This document shows, one piece after another, positions 1 to 8,577 of a stretch of DNA of 64,000 nucleotides; within the stretch, counting starts at the first letter, position 1, and the number at the start of each line of letters is the position of its first letter. The notes under the pieces were generated by a model. That model was not told the origin of the DNA, did no database searches, and worked only from the letters and a program-made list of their open reading frames with translations. A program made the position numbers and the translations under genes. This DNA is from Chryseobacterium indologenes. GTDB lineage: Bacteria; Bacteroidota; Bacteroidia; Flavobacteriales; Weeksellaceae. Location: positions 1,984,001 through 2,048,000 of the forward strand of contig CP065590.1 in assembly GCA_016025055.1 (NCBI GenBank), given 5' to 3'.

Positions 1-960
1 CTTTGCACGGAAGTCGAATATAGAGAGAGAGGGAGTTTCATCAATGTACAAAGGAGCATTTTCCAGTTCAGAAACGTTAGAAAACAATCGCTGCCATTCT
101 TCATCATCAAGAGTACCCTTTCTAAGTTTCTCCGACGAGATTCTTGTTTCAGAAGCAATCATCCTGGTGATAAGCTGTACAGATGCCATCTCGAGAGAGA
201 AAAGGGCCATTGGGATTTTGTGACCTACGGCAATATTTCTTGCCATCGAAAGAAGGAAAGCGGTTTTTCCCATTGCGGGACGGGCTGCGATAATGATGAG
301 GTCAGAATTCTGCCAGCCACCGGTTTCTTTATCCACATCCCTGAAACCTGATGGAACTCCTGAAAGTCCTTGCTTGTCCTTTAAAGACTTGATTGTATCG
401 ATAGCCTGTTTTACCAATGAATTGGCTGTATCGAATCCCTTCTTAATCGTTCCGTTGGTGATTTCAAAAAATGACTGTTCAGCCTTATCCAGAAGTTCGA
501 AAACATCTGTAGATTCTTTGTAAGAGGAATCGATCACATTGGCTGAAACATTAATGAGACTTCTTAAAATATATTTTTCAAGAATAACACGAACGTGATA
601 TTCTATATGGGCAGATGAACTTACTCCCATGGTCAGGTCGATGATGTAATGATCGCCTCCTGCCTGGCTTAGCTTGTCATTTTTCTTTAAATCCTGGATC
701 ACCGTCATTAAATCTACCGGATGATTCCCTTCATAAAGCTTTAGAATGGTAGAAAAGATGCATTGGTGTCTGGGGTCATAAAATACTTCCGGGGTAAGGA
801 GGTCAATAGAATGGTCGAGACCTTTTTTGTCAATCAAAAAAGTTCCTATAACAAGCCTTTCAAAATCCACTGCATTGGGAGGCATTTTTCCATCCGCAAT
901 AGACAATTCTTTTGCAAAGTTTCCGTGTGTCAGGGATGATAATGTTTCTTTCTGCGCCAT
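1..960 (-). CDS. dnaB: Replicative DNA helicase DnaB, N-terminal part (runs off window edge)
   Basis: Hexameric helicase that unwinds the chromosome at the replication fork. The reverse strand reads from ATG at 960 without a stop to base 1 (320 residues, 3' end outside the window). Residues about 28-130 form the DnaB N-terminal domain (NAVDFERLVIGTFLID...). The RecA-like ATPase domain begins near 200, with Walker A AARPAMGKT near 226-234 followed by FSLEMAS, as in DnaB. The gene is not in an obvious operon with the next minus-strand gene. Identification rests on motif and order; family length is about 500 residues, so roughly the last third is missing. Confidence 0.95.
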   Translation of the reverse strand, partial: MAQKETLSSLTHGNFAKELSIADGKMPPNAVDFERLVIGTFLIDKKGLDHSIDLLTPEVFYDPRHQCIFSTILKLYEGNHPVDLMTVIQDLKKNDKLSQAGGDHYIIDLTMGVSSSAHIEYHVRVILEKYILRSLINVSANVIDSSYKESTDVFELLDKAEQSFFEITNGTIKKGFDTANSLVKQAIDTIKSLKDKQGLSGVPSGFRDVDKETGGWQNSDLIIIAARPAMGKTAFLLSMARNIAVGHKIPMALFSLEMASVQLITRMIASETRISSEKLRKGTLDDEEWQRLFSNVSELENAPLYIDETPSLSIFDFRAK

Positions 961-1060
961 GATGCAAAGATAGTTTATTTAAAAAAATAATAAAAAATAG
1001 TATTCAACAAATTATTAGCAGTCTTTCTGAAAATGCTGTCAGCAGGCGATTGCTTTTGTT

Positions 1061-1099
1061 GATAAAAAAATCACCCCGGGTCGGGGTGATTTTTTTATC
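1061..1099 (-). terminator. Intrinsic terminator after the T9SS type B gene
   Basis: Perfect 17-bp inverted repeat (1061-1077 with 1083-1099) with a GC core and A/T flanks, lying just past the stop codon at 1116 on the minus strand. The flanking A-run reads as a U-tract on that strand. Confidence 0.8.
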
Positions 1100-1115
1100 A
1101 TATTAAGATATACAA

Positions 1116-3272
1116 TTATTCTTTATTTTTTACCAATATCCATCCTGAATATTTTGTCTCGGTGTTATTTTTATCATTTTCGTTCCAGGAGATTGTATAC
1201 CAGTAGGTTCCTGTTACTATTTTTTTGCCGGATGCGGTTCCGTCCCATGTGAAGTTTCTTGTTTTGTTGGCTTCATACAGTTTGTTTCCATATCTGTCAT
1301 AAACTGTGAATATCAGATTTTTCTTATAGGCTAATGCAGAATAATCTATATAATCATTAATGTTATCTCCGTTGGGTGTAATCGCATTGATCAGGTTTGG
1401 AACGGTAACGGTTATCTGGATCGGATTACAGTTGTATGTATCTTTTACATAGACTGTGTTTTCACCTCTCGGAAGCCCTGTGAATGAGTTGGAATCCTGC
1501 CATGTAACACCGTCCACAGAGTATTTGTAAGGTGGCACTCCTCCCGTAGCAGTCACGGTAATGTTGTTATTGGTGATGTCTATTGAAGTAATCACCGGCT
1601 GCAGGCTTGCGCGTACATGTACTTCCTGTACGGTGAAACATTTTCCGGTCTGAAGTTTTACCCAATATGCACCTATTCCCACATTGCTGATAGACTGAGT
1701 CGTTGCTCCCGTACTCCATTCGTAGCTTACGAATCCAGGTCCCGCATCCAGTGTTGTTCTGTTTTCGGCACAGATAATTTTATCTTTTAAAACACTTGAT
1801 TTTACCGGTGGCAGAACCTTTAAAGTGATTTTGGAGATCGAGTAGCAATGTTTATCATTTTCAACCCTTACATATACTATTGTATTTTCAGAAACATAAG
1901 CTGAAGGATTTAAAATAGGGTTAGTCTGGTTTTTAGCATCTCCCAATGTCTTGTAATATTTGATGACCGTATTGGCAGGAACCGGGTTTGGAAGTCCGAT
2001 TGAAGCCTTTGTAAGATCAAATGTTGAACGGGTGATATCGTTTTCAATATAACAGTTTTCAATGACAGCGTCTGTTAAATCAACGGTCGGGAAAAACAGT
2101 AATCTGATTGTTGTAGTAGCCTTACATCCGAAATTAGAAGTTACTTTCACATACACTGTTGCTTCAGGCGAAACGTAGTTGGTAGGATTGGTAATCTCAT
2201 TGGTCTCTGCGTTCATGTCAGCCTGGGTAGGGTAGTATTTAATAATAGCTCCCGGACCGCCAAATACATTAGCCGTTGTCAAGTCAAACTGAGCTTTACC
2301 TTCTCCGTTATTATTACATGAATATAAAGTAGCGGTATTCGCCGTGATGCTCGCATCAACAAATTTGAATTTTCCGGTAATAAAACATCCGTTAATCGGA
2401 TTATTAGGATTGGCAGGATCGTGATATACGACTCTGTAATAATATGTGGTAGTTCCGTTTACCGTTTCAATTCCAAGAGGGTTGCTTCCCGTTAGTACAT
2501 CATTGGTATTGCTGTGGTAGCTTACACTGAAGTTGGCGCTGTTTCCATTGATGATAGCTCCGGTAAGTGTGGAGAAATTAAATTGTGTAGGGAGCCCGCA
2601 AACCATAACCTGACTTGGGTCTGTAGGATTTGCTGCTGGTACTCCTGGTGTAATAAACGGATATGGAGCAAGAACCGGATCGTTAAATGCGGAACTTAAA
2701 CTTGCAGTACCGGACCAGATCATAGAGAAACCTTTAGCTGTACTACGATAGTTGTCAATAATCAGATAGTAGGTTTCACCTGCTGTTACATTCATATAAG
2801 GGCTCCACTTGGTACCGTTGTTCATGTCAGCAGTATTGTTGGGAGGAAAGGTTGGGAATACAGCAGGCGGTGCCATATTGATGTCCAGTCCTGTATCTCC
2901 GGAAGCACCTGAGAAGTTACATCTGATGGGTTGCTTGAAAATATTTTGTGCAGGATCCTGCATCAGGCCTGTACAGCCGTTGGTGGTAGGTCCGTAAACG
3001 GCAAAATCATAATCATCCGACTGTTGATTAGGTTTGATGGTGAAGGCAAGGGTTCCTGATGTTGCTGCCGTAAATGTATACCATACGGATAAATTTTCAT
3101 TGGAATTCAGACATCCTCCGTTTTGCTTAAGGATTTCTATAACATCACCATGGCCGGCCGGGTTGTATGAAATATCAGAATTACCACAAATGGGAATAGC
3201 TGAAATACAGTCTGACTGTGAATAGACTGCCTGAGTTATTAATAAAATTAAAAAGAGTAGTATTTTTTTCAT
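1116..3272 (-). CDS. Secreted T9SS type B surface protein (gliding motility-associated C-terminal domain)
   Basis: Large exported protein of unknown ligand. A signal peptide (MKKILLFLILLITQAVYSQ) is followed by a conserved N-terminal module starting SDCISAIPICGNSDISY (about 20-190) that resembles jelly-roll/PKD-type domains. Repeated beta-sandwich segments follow, each with a YYPTQADMNAET/YYKTLGDAKN-like strand. The last ~90 residues (ITPNGDNINDYIDYS ... KYSGWILVKNKE) are the type B sorting domain used by the type IX secretion system. It is a tandem paralogue of the gene at 3370-5466. Start is ATG at 3272. Surface location follows from the sorting domain; adhesion is only a guess. Confidence 0.88.
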   Translation of the reverse strand: MKKILLFLILLITQAVYSQSDCISAIPICGNSDISYNPAGHGDVIEILKQNGGCLNSNENLSVWYTFTAATSGTLAFTIKPNQQSDDYDFAVYGPTTNGCTGLMQDPAQNIFKQPIRCNFSGASGDTGLDINMAPPAVFPTFPPNNTADMNNGTKWSPYMNVTAGETYYLIIDNYRSTAKGFSMIWSGTASLSSAFNDPVLAPYPFITPGVPAANPTDPSQVMVCGLPTQFNFSTLTGAIINGNSANFSVSYHSNTNDVLTGSNPLGIETVNGTTTYYYRVVYHDPANPNNPINGCFITGKFKFVDASITANTATLYSCNNNGEGKAQFDLTTANVFGGPGAIIKYYPTQADMNAETNEITNPTNYVSPEATVYVKVTSNFGCKATTTIRLLFFPTVDLTDAVIENCYIENDITRSTFDLTKASIGLPNPVPANTVIKYYKTLGDAKNQTNPILNPSAYVSENTIVYVRVENDKHCYSISKITLKVLPPVKSSVLKDKIICAENRTTLDAGPGFVSYEWSTGATTQSISNVGIGAYWVKLQTGKCFTVQEVHVRASLQPVITSIDITNNNITVTATGGVPPYKYSVDGVTWQDSNSFTGLPRGENTVYVKDTYNCNPIQITVTVPNLINAITPNGDNINDYIDYSALAYKKNLIFTVYDRYGNKLYEANKTRNFTWDGTASGKKIVTGTYWYTISWNENDKNNTETKYSGWILVKNKE

Positions 3273-3334
3273 TGTTAAAATGATTTTTTGTGAAACAAAA
3301 TTTACGAATAACTTTTATTATTTTTTAAAGAGTA

Positions 3335-3355
3335 AAAGCCGCCATGAGCGGCTTT
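3335..3355 (-). terminator. Probable terminator between the tandem T9SS type B genes
   Basis: 8-bp GC-rich stem (aaagccgc / gcggcttt) in the 97-bp gap after the stop at 3370 on the minus strand. The U-tract is interrupted, so it may be only partly efficient. Confidence 0.5.
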
Positions 3356-3369
3356 ACATTATGATATCC

Positions 3370-5466
3370 TTATTCTCTGTTTTTTACAAGTACCCAGCCC
3401 GAAAACTTAAAGGCCGTATTTTTCTTGTCGTTTTCATTCCAGGTCAGGGAATACCAATAGGTTCCTGTCGGTATTTTTTTACCGGCAATTGTTCCATCCC
3501 ATTTATAGCCGTTTGATTTATCGGCCTGATGAATTTTAGCACCGTATCTGTCAAAAACAGTCAATACAAGATTTTGCTTATCTGCAATTGCTGAGTAATC
3601 TATGGTGTCATTTACGCCATCTCCATTCGGAGTGATCACGTTGATCAGGTTCGGAACAAGTACAGTGATTACAATCGGATCACAATCATACGCATCTTTT
3701 ACATAAAGCTTATAGCTTCCTCTTGCAATATTCGAGAATACATTGGAGGTTTGCCAGGTTATATTGTCCATTGAATACTGATATTCCGGTGTTCCTCCGA
3801 TTACATTTACCGTTAAAGTATTGTTTGAAATATCAACATTGCTGATGACCGGTTGTTCGGAAGGATATACTTTGACTGTTTGGGTAGTGGTGCATTCTCC
3901 GGTTTTCAGTTTTACCCAATACGTTCCTACTCCTACGTTATTGATCACCTGCGTGGTGGCTCCCGTACTCCATTCGTAACTTTTAAATCCAGGGCCTGCA
4001 TCCAGGGTGGTTTTATCTTCTATACAAATAATCTTATCTTTCAGAACTTCGGATCTTACAGGAGGAGTTACTTTTAAAGTGATTTTTGCAACCGAATAAC
4101 ATCCTCTGCTATCAAAAACCCTTACATATACAACTCCGTTGGGAGCGATGTAGTTGGTGAAATTGAGGATTTCATTGGTTGAATCTATGGCATCCAGCAA
4201 TGATGGGAAGAACTTTTTGCTTAGAGTACCTGATGCGTCCGTTACCTGTGCATTGTTCAGATTGAACAAACCGGTTGACGGATTATTTTCCAGAAAGCAG
4301 GTAGTCAGTTCAGCATCACGTACCGTCACCAATGGATAGAATTTTAAAGTAATTTCCGCCGTAGCAAAACAACCAAACTCGTTTGTTGCTTTTACGAACG
4401 CTGATCCCTCAGCCGAATAATATTGGTAAGGATTTGTGATCTCGTTAGTCCCGTTATTAAGGTCATACATAGATGGATAGTACTTTAATACATGAGTCGG
4501 ATCTGCTCCTACCGTAGCTGTTGAAAGATCATATAAAGCGGTCCCTGAATTATTATTGCTACATGAAGTAAGTGTTGCAGGATTCAGAGTAAAGGATTTA
4601 TCCAGAAATTTTATTTGTCCGAATTCTCTACATTGATTTAAGAAACTCGAAGGACTATTAGGATCTACATAGCTGATCGCATAATAATATGTAGTCGCTA
4701 CATTGATATTGGTAGGTGTAGTGATGGCATTGGCATCATTTGAAGAATCAGCACTGCTGGCATAATATTTTACGATGAAATTAGGGTTTGCATTTAAAAT
4801 TTGTGCTGAAAGTGTTGAAAAGTCATAATTTACGATACTTCCGCAGACAGGAATTTCCCCATTTTGGGTAGGGCCAGGTCGTAAAAACGGATTGGGCTGG
4901 TAAATATGAGATGAGTTGTGATCGAATGGTGTCAGAAGCTTAGCTGTTCCCCCGAATGTTAAAGTAAATGGTGAAACTTCATCTGAGTAGTTATTAAGCA
5001 GCAAATGGTAAACTTGTCCAGGAAGCACATCTAAATACTTTACAAAGCCGTCGCCTGAGCTGTCTTCTGAAAGGTCTACCGAAGTCATATCCAGACCGGT
5101 CGGGCTTATAGCTCCCCAGTTAGGTGAAGCATACGAACATCTCAACGGGGCTGCAGTTAAATTGGCACAGTCATGATTAGGTCCGTATAGTGCGAAATCA
5201 TAGTCGATATCTATGGCGGTAGGGCCCGTAGGGGTAACAACAAATGTCAAGGTTCCGGCAGTTTCGATACTGAAAGTCAGCCAGATTGAATTACTCTCTC
5301 CCCTTGTTCCTAAGCAACCAACCTCTCCTTCGTGAATAGTTCCCCAGCCATTCGGTTTGAGAGAAATATCAGCATCACTACATACAGGAATTGCGGTCAT
5401 ACAATCCTGTTGTGCACAAAGCATCTGAGTGATTATGGTTAGAAAAATCAGTAGAAATTTTTTCAT
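3370..5466 (-). CDS. Secreted T9SS type B surface protein, paralogue
   Basis: 698-residue paralogue of the neighbouring 718-residue protein with the same architecture. It has a signal peptide (MKKFLLIFLTIITQMLCAQ), an N-terminal module beginning QDCMTAIPVCSDADISL, repeated beta-sandwich segments with the YYPSMYDLNNGTNEITNP motif, a strongly conserved region YEWSTGATTQ, and a C-terminal type B sorting domain (ITPNGDGVNDTIDYS ... KFSGWVLVKNRE). The pair probably arose by tandem duplication. Start is ATG at 5466, 40 bp after the stop of the upstream 200-residue gene, so the two may be cotranscribed. Function beyond surface exposure is not visible. Confidence 0.88.
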   Translation of the reverse strand: MKKFLLIFLTIITQMLCAQQDCMTAIPVCSDADISLKPNGWGTIHEGEVGCLGTRGESNSIWLTFSIETAGTLTFVVTPTGPTAIDIDYDFALYGPNHDCANLTAAPLRCSYASPNWGAISPTGLDMTSVDLSEDSSGDGFVKYLDVLPGQVYHLLLNNYSDEVSPFTLTFGGTAKLLTPFDHNSSHIYQPNPFLRPGPTQNGEIPVCGSIVNYDFSTLSAQILNANPNFIVKYYASSADSSNDANAITTPTNINVATTYYYAISYVDPNSPSSFLNQCREFGQIKFLDKSFTLNPATLTSCSNNNSGTALYDLSTATVGADPTHVLKYYPSMYDLNNGTNEITNPYQYYSAEGSAFVKATNEFGCFATAEITLKFYPLVTVRDAELTTCFLENNPSTGLFNLNNAQVTDASGTLSKKFFPSLLDAIDSTNEILNFTNYIAPNGVVYVRVFDSRGCYSVAKITLKVTPPVRSEVLKDKIICIEDKTTLDAGPGFKSYEWSTGATTQVINNVGVGTYWVKLKTGECTTTQTVKVYPSEQPVISNVDISNNTLTVNVIGGTPEYQYSMDNITWQTSNVFSNIARGSYKLYVKDAYDCDPIVITVLVPNLINVITPNGDGVNDTIDYSAIADKQNLVLTVFDRYGAKIHQADKSNGYKWDGTIAGKKIPTGTYWYSLTWNENDKKNTAFKFSGWVLVKNRE

Positions 5467-5506
5467 TTTTTTTAACAGTTTTAATTTTTATCCTCAGGTT
5501 ATTTAA

Positions 5507-6109
5507 TTATTGAAGGAGTGATTTTCCCCATGTTGGAGAAGCGGCTTCTGAAGGATTTTGGCTTTCAAGTGTTTGTAATGCCTTTTTAGCCAACAAATCT
5601 GCTTCTGTTTTATCGCCCGATTTTTCTTTTAGTTTTGCTTTCAAAATGTTTACCCTTGGATTGTCAGGGGAGGTTTTTTCAACTTTTGCAATGATTTTTG
5701 CAATGACATCTCCGTCCTTCTGTACATCCTGAGACTTGCTCAGCTGCATTTTCTGGAAGTAAATTAAACCTATTAAGGTGGTGATTTCAGGATTTTCGCG
5801 CTGTGATGTTGATGCTGATATAGCCAGTTTTCTGGCAAGAGAATTAGATTCATCCAGGTTTTGTCCCGATGTTTTCTTTAGCTGCATTTCATTTTTAAGA
5901 TATAAAGTAACTGCTGCATAGTAGTTGGCCTGCCATTTTTCAGTAGTCTTTACATTTGAAAATTTATTGAAAAGGGTATCAAACTCGGTAGTTGTTTTCG
6001 CGTTGTTCAGCTGTAAAACAGCCTGTGATAAAGTCTTGTCTGTAAAAGTCTGAGCCTTTATCCAAAAACATGTTATAAGTGAGAATAGAATTAGTAAAGT
6101 TTTATTCAT
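5507..6109 (-). CDS. Exported alpha-helical protein, TPR-like
   Basis: 200 residues. The first 19 (MNKTLLILFSLITCFWIKA) look like a signal peptide. The mature part is helical, with spaced Ala/Leu patterns such as NYYAAVTLYLKNEM, EITTLIGLIYFQKMQL and NPRVNILKAKLKEKSGDKTEADLLAKKALQ that resemble tetratricopeptide repeats. No catalytic motif is visible. It lies 40 bp upstream of the second T9SS type B gene on the same strand, so it may be a periplasmic accessory to that protein, but this is inference from position only. Confidence 0.7.
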   Translation of the reverse strand: MNKTLLILFSLITCFWIKAQTFTDKTLSQAVLQLNNAKTTTEFDTLFNKFSNVKTTEKWQANYYAAVTLYLKNEMQLKKTSGQNLDESNSLARKLAISASTSQRENPEITTLIGLIYFQKMQLSKSQDVQKDGDVIAKIIAKVEKTSPDNPRVNILKAKLKEKSGDKTEADLLAKKALQTLESQNPSEAASPTWGKSLLQ

Positions 6110-6393
6110 AAGGGGATATTTTATATAGCAAATATAAAAAATTATTAACGTTAAATTAAAGATTTTGAGATATATTTAAAGAAACCAGGGGGTTGTTATG
6201 CAATAATGTATTTGATGATTTTTATTTTTGATTACTTTCTTATAAACGCTGATTTTGAAGATTTGTTATATCTCACGCCATATTTATTATAGACTTTTCT
6301 GAAGTTTTTATTGGCAAAAAACTCAGAGCAGAAAAAATTCTTCTCCAAGCATAAAATGGAACTAAACAAACGATTACACTAAAAATGAATGAT

Positions 6394-6655
6394 TCATTCT
6401 TTGTTTTTTAATAAAATCCAAGGCGAGTATTTAAAAGGTGTATTGATCTTACTACTTTTCCAGGTGAGGGCCTACCAGTAGCAGCTTTTTTTGCCGGATT
6501 GGATACCATCCCGTCTGTAATCTGTGGATTTGTCACTTTGATAAATCTTAAGCCGTACCTGTTGTAGATATTTACTACTCAGTTTTGCTTGTCTTACAGG
6601 GCTGAATAATCTATAAAATCATTGATGCTGTCATTGTTGTGGCGACTGTAATTAT
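6394..6655 (-). pseudogene. Decayed T9SS type B C-terminal domain relic
   Basis: Reading the minus strand from about 6655 to a TGA at 6394-6396 gives, in two frames with an in-frame stop, segments that align with the end of the two intact T9SS type B proteins. NDSINDFIDYSAL comes first; after a frame change, IYQSDKSTDYRRDGIQSGKK, then a stop, then ALTWKSSKINTPFKYSPWIL and KNKE. These match NGDGVNDTIDYSAI, IHQADKSNGYKWDGTIAGKK, SLTWNENDKKNTAFKFSGWV and KNRE in the intact genes. It is therefore a remnant of a third paralogue. Nothing of its N-terminal part is recognisable upstream. Confidence 0.75.
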
Positions 6656-6815
6656 TATTGTTGTAGCTCGTGAAAGTCGCAGATATCAGAGTGAAATTGC
6701 CATCGCGGAATGTTTTTGTATTATTGAATGAAAAAATATTCAATAAGTTAAAAAATTAAAATTTAATAGAGCGCGCGTACCAATTGACTTTAAATATTGA
6801 AATGTTAAACCGTAA

Positions 6816-8051
6816 TTAGTATTGCATTTTTCTGAGCTTAGGATTGGTGCTTCCTACAAGTAAAGCAATTAAAACGGTCATCGTTCCGCCAAAAACTACA
6901 GATCGTACAACCCCAAGCAGCTTGGCCATAAGCCCGCTCTCAAACTGCCCCATCTCATTGCTGGACATGATGAATATTGAATTCACACTCAGCACCCGAC
7001 CACGGATGTGATCCGGTGTTTTCAATTGCACGATAGTTCCTCTGATTACCACCGAAATACCATCAAGCATTCCGCTCATCACCAGAAACATAAAGCTCAG
7101 CCAATACAATTTAGAAAGTCCGAATCCGATAATGCACAGTCCAAAACCGGTAACAACTATAAGAAGTATTTTTCCCTGGTTTTTACGCAAAGGAACAATA
7201 GACAGCAAAGTAATAATACACATAGAGCCAATGTCAGAGGCTGCATTCAGAAGACCAAATCCTTCGGCACCTGCGTTGAGTATATCTGTGGCAAATACAG
7301 GGATCATTGCAACGGCACCTCCGAAAAGTACAGCAAACATATCGAGACACAATGCACCCAAAATTTCCTTGGTTTTAAAAATATAGGTTATTCCCTCACG
7401 CATGCTGTCTACAACATTTACCATTTCTTTTTTATATTCTGAATACTGTTTTTTAAGCTGCCAGAAAAATAGAGAAGCAATAAATATCAGAGATAGAATA
7501 ACGACCAGGGTCCATTTTACTCCGAAATATCCTATTAAAAGACCTCCAATAGCATGTCCGCACACTGACGATATAAGGAATGTAGCCTGATTAAGAGTCA
7601 CCGCATTGGGTAAATTTTCCTTTTTTACAATTTTAGGAATCATCGAGGGAACAATAGGTCCTATAAAAGCCCTGGCAATCCCTGTGAAAAATATAACACC
7701 ATAAATAAAATACGTAATCTGATGTCCTGTAAAGTGCATTTCCACATCCAGGAATGCCGGAATGAGGAGGAGTCCGATCAGAAAAATATAAGCATAATTA
7801 CAGATGAGCAACAATCGCTTTTTTTCATTCATATCTATCACATGACCGGCATACAACGCACAACTCACTGCAGGAATTACCTCTGAAAGCCCGATAAGCC
7901 CAATTGAAAAAGGATCTTTTGTTAATTGATACACCCACCATCCCAATAATGTGGCAAGCATTCTGAAAGCTAAAACAATAAAAAATCTTCCGGTAAGAAG
8001 ATTCCTGAACTCAACATTTTGTAAGGTCTGTAACGGGGTAAAGGAAATCAT
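6816..8051 (-). CDS. MFS transporter, exporter type
   Basis: About 411 residues with twelve hydrophobic segments and the layout of the major facilitator superfamily (EntS-like group). The loop after helix 2 reads GHVIDMNEKKRLLL, corresponding to the conserved MFS loop 2-3, and there is a long central loop near 200-220 (QLKKQYSEYKKEMVNVVDSM). An alternative TTG start at 8057 exists; I prefer ATG at 8051. The substrate cannot be read from the sequence. The start sits directly beside the terminator of the upstream lipoprotein gene, so it may have its own weak promoter or depend on read-through. Confidence 0.85.
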   Translation of the reverse strand: MISFTPLQTLQNVEFRNLLTGRFFIVLAFRMLATLLGWWVYQLTKDPFSIGLIGLSEVIPAVSCALYAGHVIDMNEKKRLLLICNYAYIFLIGLLLIPAFLDVEMHFTGHQITYFIYGVIFFTGIARAFIGPIVPSMIPKIVKKENLPNAVTLNQATFLISSVCGHAIGGLLIGYFGVKWTLVVILSLIFIASLFFWQLKKQYSEYKKEMVNVVDSMREGITYIFKTKEILGALCLDMFAVLFGGAVAMIPVFATDILNAGAEGFGLLNAASDIGSMCIITLLSIVPLRKNQGKILLIVVTGFGLCIIGFGLSKLYWLSFMFLVMSGMLDGISVVIRGTIVQLKTPDHIRGRVLSVNSIFIMSSNEMGQFESGLMAKLLGVVRSVVFGGTMTVLIALLVGSTNPKLRKMQY

Positions 8052-8058
8052 GAACAAA

Positions 8059-8088
8059 AATAGCCCTAAAATTTTATTTAGGGCTATT
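8059..8088 (-). terminator. Intrinsic terminator of the 120-residue lipoprotein gene
   Basis: Perfect 12-bp stem (8059-8070 with 8077-8088, core tagccctaaa) followed on the minus strand by a run of five T, 56 bp past the stop of the lipoprotein gene and directly before the MFS start codon. Confidence 0.8.
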
Positions 8089-8143
8089 CATATGACAACT
8101 TTTGAAAGATATATTAAATATTGTTCAAAAGATAAAATCTATT

Positions 8144-8506
8144 TTAGTCTGCTCTTGAAGCACTGATGATAATGGCTGCAACACCCGCTGCCCCAATAAT
8201 GGTGGCACCTGTAGCTATTCTTGCTTTTCTGCTGTCTTTTACCGCCGCAACATTAGCTTTAGGAATGATGACTTCCGTACTGTCTTTTTTACCCGCTGTA
8301 CCTACAAGATTGTCACCTACCATATTCCTGAAAAGAATTTTTTGTTTAGGAGAGCCATCTCTCATGGTAACCTTATAGATTTTTCCTGCTTCCAGGTTAG
8401 AATAATTATTCTTTGAAATATCCTCGCTGTATTTTGTAGTTGCACACGATGAGATGACAAATAAAGAAGTTAATAAAGATGATTTTAACAGTACAGATGC
8501 TTTCAT
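8144..8506 (-). CDS. Small lipoprotein of unknown function
   Basis: 120 residues. The N-terminal signal (MKASVLLKSSLLTSLFVISSC) carries a lipobox with Cys21, so it should be lipidated and held in a membrane. The mature part contains short beta-strand patterns (GKIYKVTMRDG, QKILFRNMVGDNLVGT, TEVIIPKANVAAVKD) and ends in a hydrophobic Gly/Ala-rich segment (IATGATIIGAAGVAAIIIS), suggesting a second membrane contact. Similar short proteins with a strand-rich domain and glycine-rich hydrophobic tail are common in flavobacteria, but I recognise no named family. Confidence 0.75.
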   Translation of the reverse strand: MKASVLLKSSLLTSLFVISSCATTKYSEDISKNNYSNLEAGKIYKVTMRDGSPKQKILFRNMVGDNLVGTAGKKDSTEVIIPKANVAAVKDSRKARIATGATIIGAAGVAAIIISASRAD

Positions 8507-8577
8507 TACTTTTGTTTAGTTTTTCAAATTTATAATTTTTTTCGAATATACGTTTTTTGGAATTGAAAAATATCGCT

